This document shows positions 54,936 to 64,000 of a stretch of 64,000 nucleotides of DNA, piece by piece; positions within the stretch are counted from its first letter, which is position 1, and each line of letters opens with the position of its first letter. Under the pieces are notes generated by a model. It was not told the DNA's origin. It ran no database searches and worked only from the letters and a program-made list of their open reading frames with translations. Both the position numbers and the translations under genes were made by a program. This DNA comes from Diaporthe sp. PMI_573. Taxonomy: Eukaryota; Ascomycota; Sordariomycetes; Diaporthales; Diaporthaceae. The stretch spans positions 62,001 through 126,000 of the forward strand of contig JAJTUP010000118.1 of NCBI GenBank assembly GCA_021399435.1, given 5' to 3'.

Positions 54936-55464
54936 CTACTGCGAACCTTTGTTTGTAAAGTTGTAGTATGATCGCTCGTGCACGATCTTCCACCCACGCA
55001 CAGCTTCATCTGATAAGCTCCCATCCCATTTTGCACCTTCACCCTCCCATCTCCACCAAAACAGCGAGACGCCAACCAAGCGCAGTGTCTCCCCCGCTTT
55101 GAGGCCTGCGTGGGGATCTATTACGGCTTCTCCCTCGCATCTCATCTCGGCAGCCACAAACTCCGGCGTGAACCCCGTTATCTTCGGCTCGGTGATGCGG
55201 AAAGTGGGCATGGCGGAGTACGCTTGAGTGTAGAACTCGCGTATCGCGTCGATACCCTCGCGAGAAACACCATTCACTTTGTGATGTCATGTTAGCCGGG
55301 TCTCATTACTGAGTCAAAGGTTCAGCTTCCGTACCTACGTCGGTGAACACGGCGTCCTTCGCGTGCCATGACATGAGCGCATCGACATCGCGCTTTTCCG
55401 ATGCTTCCCGTAGGCTCGCTAAACGGGCTTCGATCAAAGTTTGAATTGCCTCTTGACTATGCAT
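54936..55464 (-). CDS. SnoaL/NTF2-like domain protein, 156 aa
   Basis: Two exons, 55464-55335 and 55276-54936, with a 58-nt intron (GTACGG...AAAG) that keeps frame. The protein starts MHSQEAIQTLIEARLASLRE, with ALMSWHAKDAVFTDVVNGVS, REGIDAIREFYTQAYSAMPT and VIDPHAGLKAGETLRLVGVS. The helix-then-curved-sheet pattern, with WHxxDAVFxD near the start, is typical of small fungal SnoaL-like or DUF4440 proteins. Their ligands are usually unknown. There is no signal peptide. Confidence 0.72.
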
Positions 55465-55816
55465 ATCGTTATGATCGCAACTAAACTTTGTCTTTGTACA
55501 AGGTTATTTGTTCTTTGAGAACTGGCTACTAGTATTTGCAGCTCCCCCTGCAGCCTAAACTCCCTCCCCCGCTCTGCGCCGCCTTGCGTTCTGCCTCACG
55601 TGACGCCCTCGACGAGTGCGAGCGAGATGACGACATCAGAATCATCATATATCTGTAAACCCCCCCGCCCGGGGGAGGACGAAAGGCCAAGACGCTAAGC
55701 TATTACACATTGGTGCTAAGCTGTAAGCGCTTGAGATCAAGGCATATCTTGGGAAATGTATGTTCAAATTGTTAATAGTTGCCCTTTCGGGTTAAGCCCG
55801 CCGGGCGGAATAAATT

Positions 55817-55838
55817 GTGTGTGTGTGTGTGTGTGTGT
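55817..55838. repeat. GT microsatellite
   Basis: Eleven GT dinucleotides in a row, in the intergenic region downstream of the 55464 start. Confidence 0.9.
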
Positions 55839-55944
55839 AAGCGCTTGTACACGAAAGATGTGGGCTGTCAGGGCATCGGCGCCTGGAGTAATGGCCTGAC
55901 CTGCACCATCCAGTGTCAGCTTCGATCTCGTTCCTTAAGCTTCT

Positions 55945-56274
55945 TTGGACTTAAAATTCGTCTTAAGACCGGGGAATAAACCGCTATTTACCCGTGAAGC
56001 ACGTGCAGTTTGCGCTCTGAGACCAGACACACCAGCAACCATCGCTTATACCACACGCACGGAAAAAGTACGACCAGGCCGGCAAAGGCCTCTTCGAGGA
56101 CGTAGCCAGAAACGGAAAGCCTCGTGGTTGTCGCAGGAATCATCTCACGAATCATCCAGGCAAAGAAGCAAGGGGAAAAACTACTGGAAATGGGACGCCG
56201 AAAGTGGGCAATACTTCCACACACAATCTGATGGTAGGGTCACTTGGCTTGAGGATTCTGATGATGGAAATTGA
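55945..56274 (+). CDS. Hypothetical protein exon, start unresolved
   Basis: The frame is open to a TGA at 56272-56274, but its first in-frame codon is TTG and there is no internal ATG, so it must be a 3' exon if real. The C-terminus NYWKWDAESGQYFHTQSDGR then VTWLEDSDDGN is aromatic-rich, like the ends of many small fungal hypothetical proteins. A basic Ser/Arg-rich region precedes it. No family recognised. Confidence 0.35.
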   Translation: MDLKFVLRPGNKPLFTREARAVCALRPDTPATIAYTTRTEKVRPGRQRPLRGRSQKRKASWLSQESSHESSRQRSKGKNYWKWDAESGQYFHTQSDGRVTWLEDSDDGN

Positions 56275-56540
56275 GGGCGCCTGCTTGGGTTCCTACTACT
56301 TCAGACTGCAGAAAGAACTGTTTCATCTGTGTGTTTTGGAGCATCGACTCCCTTCACGTTGACCTCTCCCGCCGTGCTTGTCCAGCCACGAGTACCATAC
56401 CTTTGCAGGCTGCCTTCCACTTATCAAAGCGGAGGCTACGGCATACATGCAAAGATCGACGCCGCTCAAACTCTCGAAGCAAACGTGAGGTAAGTCGCCG
56501 TGACCCCATTCGGGCCACCCCCCCATTTCGGCTACCCCAC

Positions 56541-57432
56541 TGTGACGGCAGCCACGGTAGGCAAGCCCTCTGGCCGTCACAAGGACCCTAACCCTTAGCC
56601 CCACAGTCGCGTCAAGACTTCGCGAGCCAGGGACCGCCAGAGCTTCGCTCTCCCCTTTCTTTTCCTTTCCTCAGCTTAGAATATTCGTTGATAGCGCCAA
56701 TAGACCCAGCTCCCATGCTGCATCTCGTGCTGGCCGTGACACTATTCTAAGCTCGCCAATTCCCTCGCTGACCGAGCGATCAATAAATACGGGACCCAAC
56801 CCTCACGTCGACGCGACCGACGGAAAAGACCTCGCCCAAGACCTAAGACCCGCGTGTTACTACATGCCCAAGAAGAAAGACTGGGGATCGACGAGTCGAC
56901 AGTCAGCTCGACTCAATCCGATCGAAAACCCAGCACAGCCCGAGACAGCGGAAGACAACGCGTTTCTCGGGGAGCCAGATTCAGAGCTCACATCAGACCA
57001 GAGCGGTCCAGAAACAAAGACCCCAGAAGACCAAGAAGAGGACAACGACGATTCGTTCCAGTCCACTCTTGAAGCAGCCGGCGAGGCTGAAGAAGAAGAA
57101 GATCAGACCATTCCGCAGACAGTCGAGTCGGCAGAACCCTCAGACCAAGACCCCAGCAGACAACTTCCTGTCTAACTTTGATATCACATTCGAGTACCGC
57201 CCCGGGAAGGAGAATGTCGCAGCCGACGCTCTATCCCGTAAGACAGTCGACCTCCCTACCGTTAAGGCGCGTGAACGAGAAGAGAGGACCATGGCTCTGA
57301 TCCCTAAGGCAAGACTCTCGCCTACAGCCCAGCCTGCCGAGCAAGTGGAAACAGTTCCGGACCGCGAAGTGATTGCCGCGGCTGACCTTGCCGACCACGC
57401 CGATATCCCTCAGGGCGCAGACCTAGTCGACC
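56541..57432 (+). mobile_element. Gypsy-type LTR retroelement remnant
   Basis: A probable LTR, TGTGACGGCAGCCACGGTAG...TTACTACA, spans 56541-56864. An acidic gag-like N-terminus follows (56864-57175). Then, in another frame, DITFEYRPGKENVAADALSR (57180-57240) appears, the end of the gypsy RNase H domain. Protease, most of reverse transcriptase and integrase are missing. The right edge meets the zinc-finger gene at about 57432. Confidence 0.82.
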
Positions 57433-60128
57433 TTTCGGGGTCCAGAGCTAGGCCTCGAACCAGACTGCGGTCCAGGTGTGACCGATGGGCTAGCCTGTTG
57501 CAAGCTCTGGCGAACACTAGGTGGCAATTCAGCGGGGATATCCTCATCGTCCCCGCCCGAGTCTTCAGACTCGGAGTCGGTGTCATCCAGTGCCATTGGC
57601 TCCTCAGCAGTTCCTCTGCCCTTAGCATTGAAAGATGAGACATTCCCGGGACTGGCAACGGCTGGCATCGCGGGATCCATAGTGGCCGCAGGGGCAGCAG
57701 CACCGCCAGAGAGACCGCCCATCGCCGAATAGGCCACTCGCTTACTCTCGGAAGAGAGATCGTGGCCGGAGAATCGCCGCTTGTTGCCGGCGTGCATCGG
57801 GGCATCCGTGATTCCGGGTACAGGCGATGCCGAAGACGGCGCGCTCATTGGGGCAGGTGGGGCAGGGACACCACCAGGATGAGCACCAGGACGGTTCACA
57901 CTCGACCACATGGTACCGGCCCCACCATTCGAAGCACGGGCAATGAGGACGGGCGGGCGAGAAGGAGTAGAGACGACGGGACGAGGAGGGCGTCCAGGGT
58001 TGGGGCTGGGGATACCAATGTCTGCTGCCAACTCTGCGGCCGTCTTGTGCTGCATGCGATCTCTCTCAGCCTGGATTCCCGCCTTTGTCCTTCGCATGCG
58101 GAGCCTGACGCCATACTTTTTGCGTATCAAGGACTGCTTCGTACCGAACGAGTTGGCGAGCCCATCGAGCCGCGTCTTCTTCTCCGCCGGGTCAGCAATC
58201 TCGTTGGCCTGTCGGAAACGCTCGCCGTAGCTGAGCTCGGCCAGCCTCAGCTCCTCCTGCATGGCCGCCAGCTGCTCGGGCGATAGGTGTGCGTAGGGGT
58301 CGGCAACGGAGCCGGTTGCGGTGTGCAACCCCGGCGTCCCCATGCGAGGGCCGCCTCCCGAAGAAGAGGGCGGATGGACAGCTTGTGTCGGTGCGGGTGT
58401 TGACGTTGGTGTGAGCATGGATGCAGATCTTGATGTTGGGGCTGACGCTGGAGTCATGGGCGCCGGCTGCACCACCCTGGGAGCGACTGGTGTCGACGCG
58501 CCCGGTGCCGGCGTCGCATTCGAGGGCTCGGTGAAATTGCCGCACACCTTTTTGGAGTTGTGGTACTGGACGCCCATGATAGTAGTGAAGCCTTGGCCAC
58601 AGTGCTGACAAGAGAACTTATAACCGCCCGGTGCGACTGGCGAGCGCGTGCAAATGCTCTTATTCACATGATGCTCATAGGCGGACCGGTGGACGAACTT
58701 GCGGAAGCACAACTTGCAGTACATGACGGGTCCCGTCGATGCGCCAGGAGAGGAGACTGGCTGGGTGCTCTGCGGATGAGGCACTGGCTGCGCAGTCGGT
58801 TGCTGAGATGAGGGGTGCATGGCAAGCTGGTGGCGGACTGGGGGCTGGGCTGCCGCAGGGTCGTCCTCCTCACCCACAACATCACTGGGTTCGTAGCCGA
58901 GACGCTCAGCCCTAGCGAGGGCATTGATGAGGCGCTTGGCGTCGATGGACTTGAGACGAAGCTCAAGGGCGGCGTCGAGAAACGAGTCGCTGGCCTTGGA
59001 GAGCAAGCGTGAGGCCACGGCGTCGATGTCGGCAGGGGTCATGACGTCGACAATCTCGGCCCTTGCGGAAGAAACCATGGATCTTCCGAAGTCACGGATC
59101 CCGCGCTGGACGGCCGCGTGGGTAACATGATGTATACTGGCGTTGAGCTATTTTGGAACGCGTCAGTCAGGTCAGGGGTGGGACGAGTGACAGGTGGCTG
59201 TTGACGGACAAGAGGTTGGAGCAGTGTCGTGCGGGGCGGAAATCGAGGGCAGGGCAAGAGAGCAGGAGAATAATGAGAAAAGTGAAACGAGAGTGTGGCA
59301 TGAAGATAGAGAAGGACTTTGACTCACGATAAAGGCCTGGTGGAATTCGGAGCCGAGTAGGCACTTCTCCCAATTGTCACGCACAGAGCGTCTCACCGCC
59401 TCTGGGACGGCCTGCTGGATACCATAGGTGATCCTCGTCTTGTCATCGAGGAACTTTGGGTCCGTATGGACGTGCTCTCGTCCAGGTGAAGGGAAACCGT
59501 GGGTGGGGGTAGCCGCAGGAGAACCGGAGGCCGGGGCCGGGGCCGGGGGGAGTGGGAGCGTTTTGTGTGCTTGGGGAGTCTGGGCGCCCCAGACAGGGCT
59601 GTTCTGGTAGTGTGAAGCCTTGGTGCCAGGGGGAGGCGGTGGATAGTTGGCTGCCTGGGGCGGGCGGTTGGTAGCAGGAGACGCGCGCAGCGCAACGGGA
59701 GGCGATGGCAGCGCAGGCGAGTGACGAGGAGTGTTGCTGCGGCTCTTGACCGTCAGTCCGGGGCGAGTGCCAAGGCTATGGACGGAAGGAGACGCAGACA
59801 ATGCCGGGCTTGCCACGGAGGTGGAGGCGGGCGTTGGGGCAGCAGGGGCGGGTTGGATGTCGGAGACTATGCGCGGAGGCGAGCCAGGGGATGGCGACGC
59901 GGTTGCTGAGGCAGAGGCTGAGGTGGCGCTGGAAACGGGACCAGGATGGGTGTCATCTGTAGCATTTGTGGTGTTGGCTGTGTTGGTGATATTGTCCGCG
60001 CCGCCCTGCGCAGTCGCATCCCCATGTCCAGTGGCGGGGACCGAGGGTGGTGGTACCGGCACTGCTGACGGCGGCTCCTCGACGTCGGCCGCCATCGTGT
60101 CGGCGACTGGACCGGCAACAGACTCCAT
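57423..60128 (-). CDS. C2HC-type zinc-finger protein, 841 aa, truncated at 3' end
   Basis: Two exons, 60128-59328 and 59147-57423, with a 180-nt intron (GTGAGT...TAG) joining GSEFHQAFI to LNASIHHVTHAAVQ. The start is ATG 60128 (MESVAGPVADTM); the upstream codon at 60155 is GTG. The N-terminal 250 residues are Ala/Pro/Ser/Thr-rich. At about residues 380-450 two zinc fingers of C-x2-C-x12-H-x5-C form occur: YCKLCFRKFVHRSAYEHHV and FSCQHCGQGFTTIMGVQYHN. A conserved helical block follows (AELSYGERFRQANEIADPAE). The C-terminus is acidic (DDTDSESEDSGGDDEDIPAE). The last residues (RKVD, stop) lie at the gypsy junction. Likely a nuclear regulator or RNA-binding protein. Confidence 0.8.
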
Positions 60129-61153
60129 GTGGTGACGTGGGGATGGAAGGTGCACTGAAGCCAGTCAATGCTGGCAGGATGGGGTTTTGGCTAGACCTCC
60201 TCTTTCCACCCTCGTTTGGGAAGGAGGTCTCGACCTCAGTCAAGTGGCTTTTGAGTTGCAGCAAACAGTTGGTTGAATCGGGTATCTGCCCTGATTATGG
60301 GTGAACCCGAGCCCTGAGGTCTTTTCTGGTTAGCAAAGTCGGAAAGGAGGGCGATTTCTTGGCCCGTGGTGAAGACGAATGCAACGATGAGACGAGACGA
60401 GTTGAGTTGAGTTGAGATGAGTTGGGGTGTGGTGAGGCGAGGTGAGGTGAGGTGACTGAGATGATGATGGATGGGATGGGACAACGCGATGCAGCGCGAC
60501 CGTAGCTTGGTGCCACCAGTCAAAAGGACGCTCTCCAAAGAGATTGCTTCGTCAATAATTCGGGCACAATCTCTGCCAGATGAGTTCCAGTCGAGGTCCA
60601 AATCCAAACCCACAGCCAAAGTCAGAGTGAAAGTCAAAGTCAAAGTCGCGGTTGCCGCTGCACCTGAAGCTGCAGTTGACATGACAGTTGCGGTTGGCAG
60701 CTAATAATAAAACGGGCAGGGCAACGCGGCAAGGCACGACCAGACACGCTGACACGATGCAACTGAGGCGCTCGGGTGCGCTTACCTTTTGTGTATTCCT
60801 TCCTCTCCCTTTCTCTCGTCCTCGGTTTTCGATTTTCTTGTCTGGACAGGCAGTTGTGCCACCACTTATAATGACTGACACTCGATCTCCAAAATGCAAA
60901 ATAACGAACGGTTGAATGCTCGGTCAGCAGCGGTGGCATGCGGTTGCTTTCCGTGTGCCGCCCGCCTATTTCTGGGCAGCCCTCAGGCAGAAAGGGGCTA
61001 ATCAACGGTTATTAATAAAGGAAAAGTGGTGTAAAAAGAGGGAGCAAGGGGTAAGGTGTAGTGTAGGTAATAAGTGTTTTATAGCTTAAACTGTGAAGGA
61101 TTTAAAAATTTAATTGGGGGGGGGAAGCAGTCCAAAACCCATTTAAGCTAACC
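60129..61153. other. 5' region of the zinc-finger gene and intergenic DNA
   Basis: 60387-60480 is a low-complexity stretch of GAGTTGAGTTGAG and GAGGTGAGGTGAG units, read as CT-rich on the coding strand, in the leader/promoter of the minus-strand gene. No further gene recognised to 61153. Confidence 0.4.
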
Positions 61154-61915
61154 CTAAAAGAGGAAGGTGTGCTTAGTTAAGGCCCACTTAAGTATATGGA
61201 TGGATGGATGGATTTTATTTCGCCTCTGGTCGCTGGACATTCGCATTTCCTGTTCAACGGTTTTGCGAATCATTGCCGGTGTAGCGTCTCCAATGTGATC
61301 CTCGGGCACCCTGGATGTGTCCACTGTGCAGAACACCGGCTTTGGAGTCGCCGATCGGGCCGTAGATGGAGATTGGATGGGAGTACTAACGGGTGTCATT
61401 CTGGCCGCGTCTGCATATGTCCGGCCCGGCGATCGTGGTGCCTGAGCCTTACTCAGTGTATCCAGCTGTAGTCGGGTCTGCTCCAGCTTGTCGCAAACCT
61501 GGGTAAGCTGCTGTCGGACTTGCGATAATTCTTGTGCCATCTGGGCCGTAGTCCTAGTAACTTCCTCAGCCATGCGGTCCCTAAGCTTAGCAAACTCGAG
61601 CTGAAATTCCGCCTTCATCGATTCCATTCTCTTATTGAAATCTTGTTCCAGGAGTCGTTTTAGGCTCTGGGCAACCTCGCTCATGCTACCAGCTGCCTTA
61701 GGCGCGGCCCGTTTCTTAGCTCGGGTATGACTCGGAGTTCCCTCACTGCTCTCCTCTTCCTGCCATTCCATAGCACCTTTTTGCTGCTTGGATTCCAACG
61801 CCCTCGTCGTTCTGGTCCTTTTACGCAGGGGACGATGACATCCCCCGCCCGGAACATCCTGTTCACCTTCCATGACGACAATGACGTCTGATGCGGGGTT
61901 CGCAACACCAGACAT
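61154..61915 (-). pseudogene. Tad1-like LINE ORF1 fragment
   Basis: The frame starts at ATG 61915 (MSGVANPASDVIVV), has a basic region (RPLRKRTRTTRALESKQQK) and a long coiled coil (FNKRMESMKAEFQLEFAKLR; QMAQELSQVRQQLTQVCDKL). It then gives FCTVDTSRV and IRKTVEQEMRM, patterns I associate with ORF1 of fungal Tad1-clade LINEs. Homology ends where the CCAT/ATGG tetranucleotide repeat begins near 61215. ORF2 (reverse transcriptase) is absent. Confidence 0.7.
61196..61212. repeat. GGAT tetranucleotide repeat
   Basis: ATGGATGGATGGATGGAT, about four units, at the truncated end of the LINE fragment. Confidence 0.85.
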
Positions 61916-63248
61916 CCACCAGTGGCCAGAATCTCCGCCAAGCGGCCACCAGGTATTTCAAAGGTTGTAAAGAAGACAAAATATTTAGATTCGAGATCCG
62001 AAACCAATTGCAGGATTCCGTCTGAGGGGGTCGTCTCGGAACTGTCAGATGTGACGGGTCTTATATAGAGGTGCTGCCAGTGTCTCTCGTCGATGAAATG
62101 CAGCTAACCTCGAATCGGCTATGCATTCGGTGGCCCGAAGCGATCTAAGAGATTAAGACGGCTTGCTCACCAAATGCAACGCATATGACTGACCAGCGCC
62201 ACATGAACCACAGGCAGCCCCCTGCCGGAGAAAAAGGGCGACCTACAGACGCCTCGCGAGAGCTACTTGGCCAGACGAAACTTGCACGGACCAATCCACC
62301 AATTGCACATGTCGCGAGTCATTCCATGCCGCTCGGCAATTCCATCCCGGGATCCCGTAGCGTTCTAGAGTGCGGAGGAAATTGGCGAGGGGGTGGCAAA
62401 GACCAGGAACCTCAACAATCAGCCGATTTCCCCTGATGTGGGAAGCTCCAAGTTCACGCGCTTTATACTTTGTAGAGTGGCATGCAGCAACATTGGTGTC
62501 CTGCATATTGGACGGGAAGGGGAAGTACAGAGGCTCTTGGGTTATTGGGAGGAAAAAGACTTATAGCGAAATATGTACCCAACAGCAAATACAGTACCCT
62601 GTTGACTTTGAAGGCCATTCACTGCAGACTCGGCGGGACTTTTATACTATATTTTCTATAAACTTTGTTAACATTTGGGGTAAGTACCTTTTATACTATA
62701 TACCCCGCAAAAAGGTACATAGTGTCCGGGCATGTGTCCTGACCAGCTGACTGTCCAGACCGGCTGACTGTCCAACCACGTTAGTGTTTTTTAATTCGGG
62801 CACATGGGGCGGCATGATTAGTCAGAAAAAGGTACGCGGTATCCGATTTGGGGTACGCGAATATCCTCTTTCATTTTTGGTGATGTTTTGGGCGCCGGTG
62901 ACACGGATGCACTAAACCTATTCCATGTATACACTAATCCTAATACGGCTAGATACTAACCCTAAATGGGAGAGTTTTTGACGTAAATTACTGCCAAAAA
63001 CCCCGTTAGGAATTTGACCGTCAAATACCGTTTTTGACGGTCAAAAACGGAATCCCATTTGCGACATGTGATAGTGGCAGTCATCGAAATGAGCGTCGAC
63101 CCATTTTTTAAGTTTTTAACATGTGAAATAAACAGTTCTCCTAGACCTGCATTGAGACATCTCGCCATGCTTGCGTAGCAAAGGCATCGGTCCTGGTAAT
63201 GATATCAGCACGATATTGCCGCCGGTGAACCTAGAAGAATGCCTTCTG
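61916..63248. other. Intergenic, repeat remnants
   Basis: Holds an 18-bp copy of the copia LTR start (62043-62060) and the inverted-repeat element end (62782-62872). A palindrome at 63017-63050 is built of GACCGTCAAA/TTTGACGGTC. Weak open frames near 62370-62750 show no family pattern. Confidence 0.4.
62782..62872. mobile_element. End of a second inverted-repeat element, related to 9940-10861
   Basis: 62782-62824 (43 nt) is exactly the reverse complement of 9988-10030. The next 48 bases, ending GGTACGCGAATATCC, align with but diverge from the terminal repeat of that element. This is one terminus of a related element; the opposite end was not found. Confidence 0.8.
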
Positions 63249-63475
63249 TCAGATGTGACGGGTGCTTTGGGTTAGGTGCCTGAGGCATCAATGGTTGAAT
63301 CATGACAAAACCAGCCCCCTTACGGGTGGGGTCCCACCAAAAGAACCAAGACAAGACATCATCACAATACACCCAGTTACCACCCCATCAATTGGACCAT
63401 AATTACACGTCCCACATACCTAAAAGGGTGATAATCTGACAATTAAGAGTCTCACTGCCTCAAGCCGATTCAAAT
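63249..63475 (+). mobile_element. Probable copia-type LTR and leader
   Basis: TGTCAGATGTGACGGGTGCT begins a region immediately upstream of a copia-like gag. Its first 17 bases also occur at 62044-62060. It starts with TG as LTRs do; the LTR end and primer-binding site were not resolved. Confidence 0.5.
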
Positions 63476-64000
63476 ATGACTGACTACGTCAATACGAGGA
63501 CCCTTAATGCATTCCTAGCGAAACCAGAAGATTGGAACGACTGGAACCACGAGTTCAAACTCCAGGCCAAAACGCATGGACTCCAATCCCACATCAAAGA
63601 AAAGACTTCCCTCATCCCCCGTCCAAAACTACCAGACATTCGTCGAAAGAGATACACGAAGAAACCGCATATGCAGCGAAATGCAAGATCGCAAACCATA
63701 CACGACGAGGAGGAAGATGAGGATATTATTCAAGAAAGAGGAAGCGGCGAATGGACGATGACCGACCTTACGGACAACGGAGTTAAGGCATTCAACCTAG
63801 ACCTTACTTGGTATAAACAACTTGAAACCACCTATAAGGAAGAAAACCAGGCCGTTGAAAAACTTACCAAATGGGTACTCCAAACGGTTTCCCCAGCATA
63901 CAAATCCACATGTTGCGGGGAGGACGACCTACTATGGCAATGGCACCAGAATCTGGAAAACAGATGTGCCTTGACCAAGACGGATGAGAAGACAGAAGTC
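63476..64000 (+). CDS. Copia-like gag, 5' part, continues beyond the window
   Basis: The ATG at 63476 opens a frame that runs to the window end (175 codons). It starts MTDYVNTRTLNAFLAKPEDW and contains NDWNHEFKLQAKTHGLQSHI, the Trp-containing pattern typical of the Ty1/copia gag (UBN2-like) N-terminus. Later segments include an acidic EEEDEDIIQERGSGEW and LTWYKQLETTYKEENQAVEK. The rest of gag-pol would lie outside. The frame is intact so far. Confidence 0.7.
   Translation, partial: MTDYVNTRTLNAFLAKPEDWNDWNHEFKLQAKTHGLQSHIKEKTSLIPRPKLPDIRRKRYTKKPHMQRNARSQTIHDEEEDEDIIQERGSGEWTMTDLTDNGVKAFNLDLTWYKQLETTYKEENQAVEKLTKWVLQTVSPAYKSTCCGEDDLLWQWHQNLENRCALTKTDEKTEV

Noticed and set aside
1..64000. tRNA, rRNA or other structured RNA genes
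   Set aside because: I saw no cloverleaf with conserved A and B boxes and no rRNA-like stretch when reading both strands. A covariance-model scan would be needed to exclude small or diverged ones.

Overview
This window looks like a transposon-rich accessory region of a filamentous ascomycete (Pezizomycotina). The evidence is short (46-68 nt) GT-AG introns with CTAAC/CTGAC-type branch sites, fungal-only families (Fungal_trans_2 regulator, GH93/BNR exo-glycosidase-like protein, a PNP-NACHT-ankyrin NLR-type receptor), and typical fungal transposons (hAT, pogo/Fot1-like, Helitron, gypsy, copia, Tad1-like LINE). Several AT-rich stretches look RIP-like, but no index was computed.

Layout. 1-8.6 kb: an AT-rich flank, a decayed FG-GAP/VCBS-type repeat fragment, a fungal transcription-factor-domain gene (minus), an SDR oxidoreductase (plus), and a decayed hAT transposase. 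8.79-14.0 kb: a 5.2-kb hAT element with exact 8-bp target-site duplication (TSD) and long subterminal repeat arrays, carrying a nested 922-bp inverted-repeat element with its own 8-bp TSD. 15-20 kb: hAT scraps, a secreted GH93-like gene whose 3' end abuts a hAT scrap, and a hypothetical gene. 20.2-24.3 kb: a C2H2 zinc-finger gene split by a 3.03-kb hAT element with an apparently intact transposase. 24.3-29.9 kb: hypothetical ORFs, an LTR relic and a DUF659-type hAT relic. 30.0-35.2 kb: a 1,653-aa PNP-NACHT-ankyrin protein with about 25 very similar ankyrin repeats. 35.8-38.4 kb: a patch of gene fragments, including pieces of importin alpha and an importin-beta family protein, plus a broken chromodomain ORF. 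39.0-41.7 kb: a 1,852-bp pogo-like element and a second pogo relic in opposite orientation. 42.0-42.4 kb: an inverted minisatellite. 43.1-48.2 kb: a near-complete Helitron Rep-helicase gene (minus). 49.3-51.0 kb: an unrecognised 545-aa gene. 51.4-54.3 kb: two hAT halves in opposite orientations. 54.9-56.3 kb: a SnoaL/NTF2-like gene and a hypothetical exon. 56.5-57.4 kb: a gypsy remnant. 57.4-60.1 kb: a C2HC zinc-finger protein whose stop codon lies at the gypsy junction. 61.1-64.0 kb: a LINE ORF1 fragment, a second inverted-repeat element end, and a copia-like gag running off the window.

The host-type genes do not form a pathway. The most informative content is the insertion history: three elements with exact TSDs and matching termini, one insertion whose removal restores a zinc-finger reading frame, and single-base lesions in homopolymers that account for the two otherwise nearly intact transposon genes. 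All calls come from reading the sequence; no database search was run.
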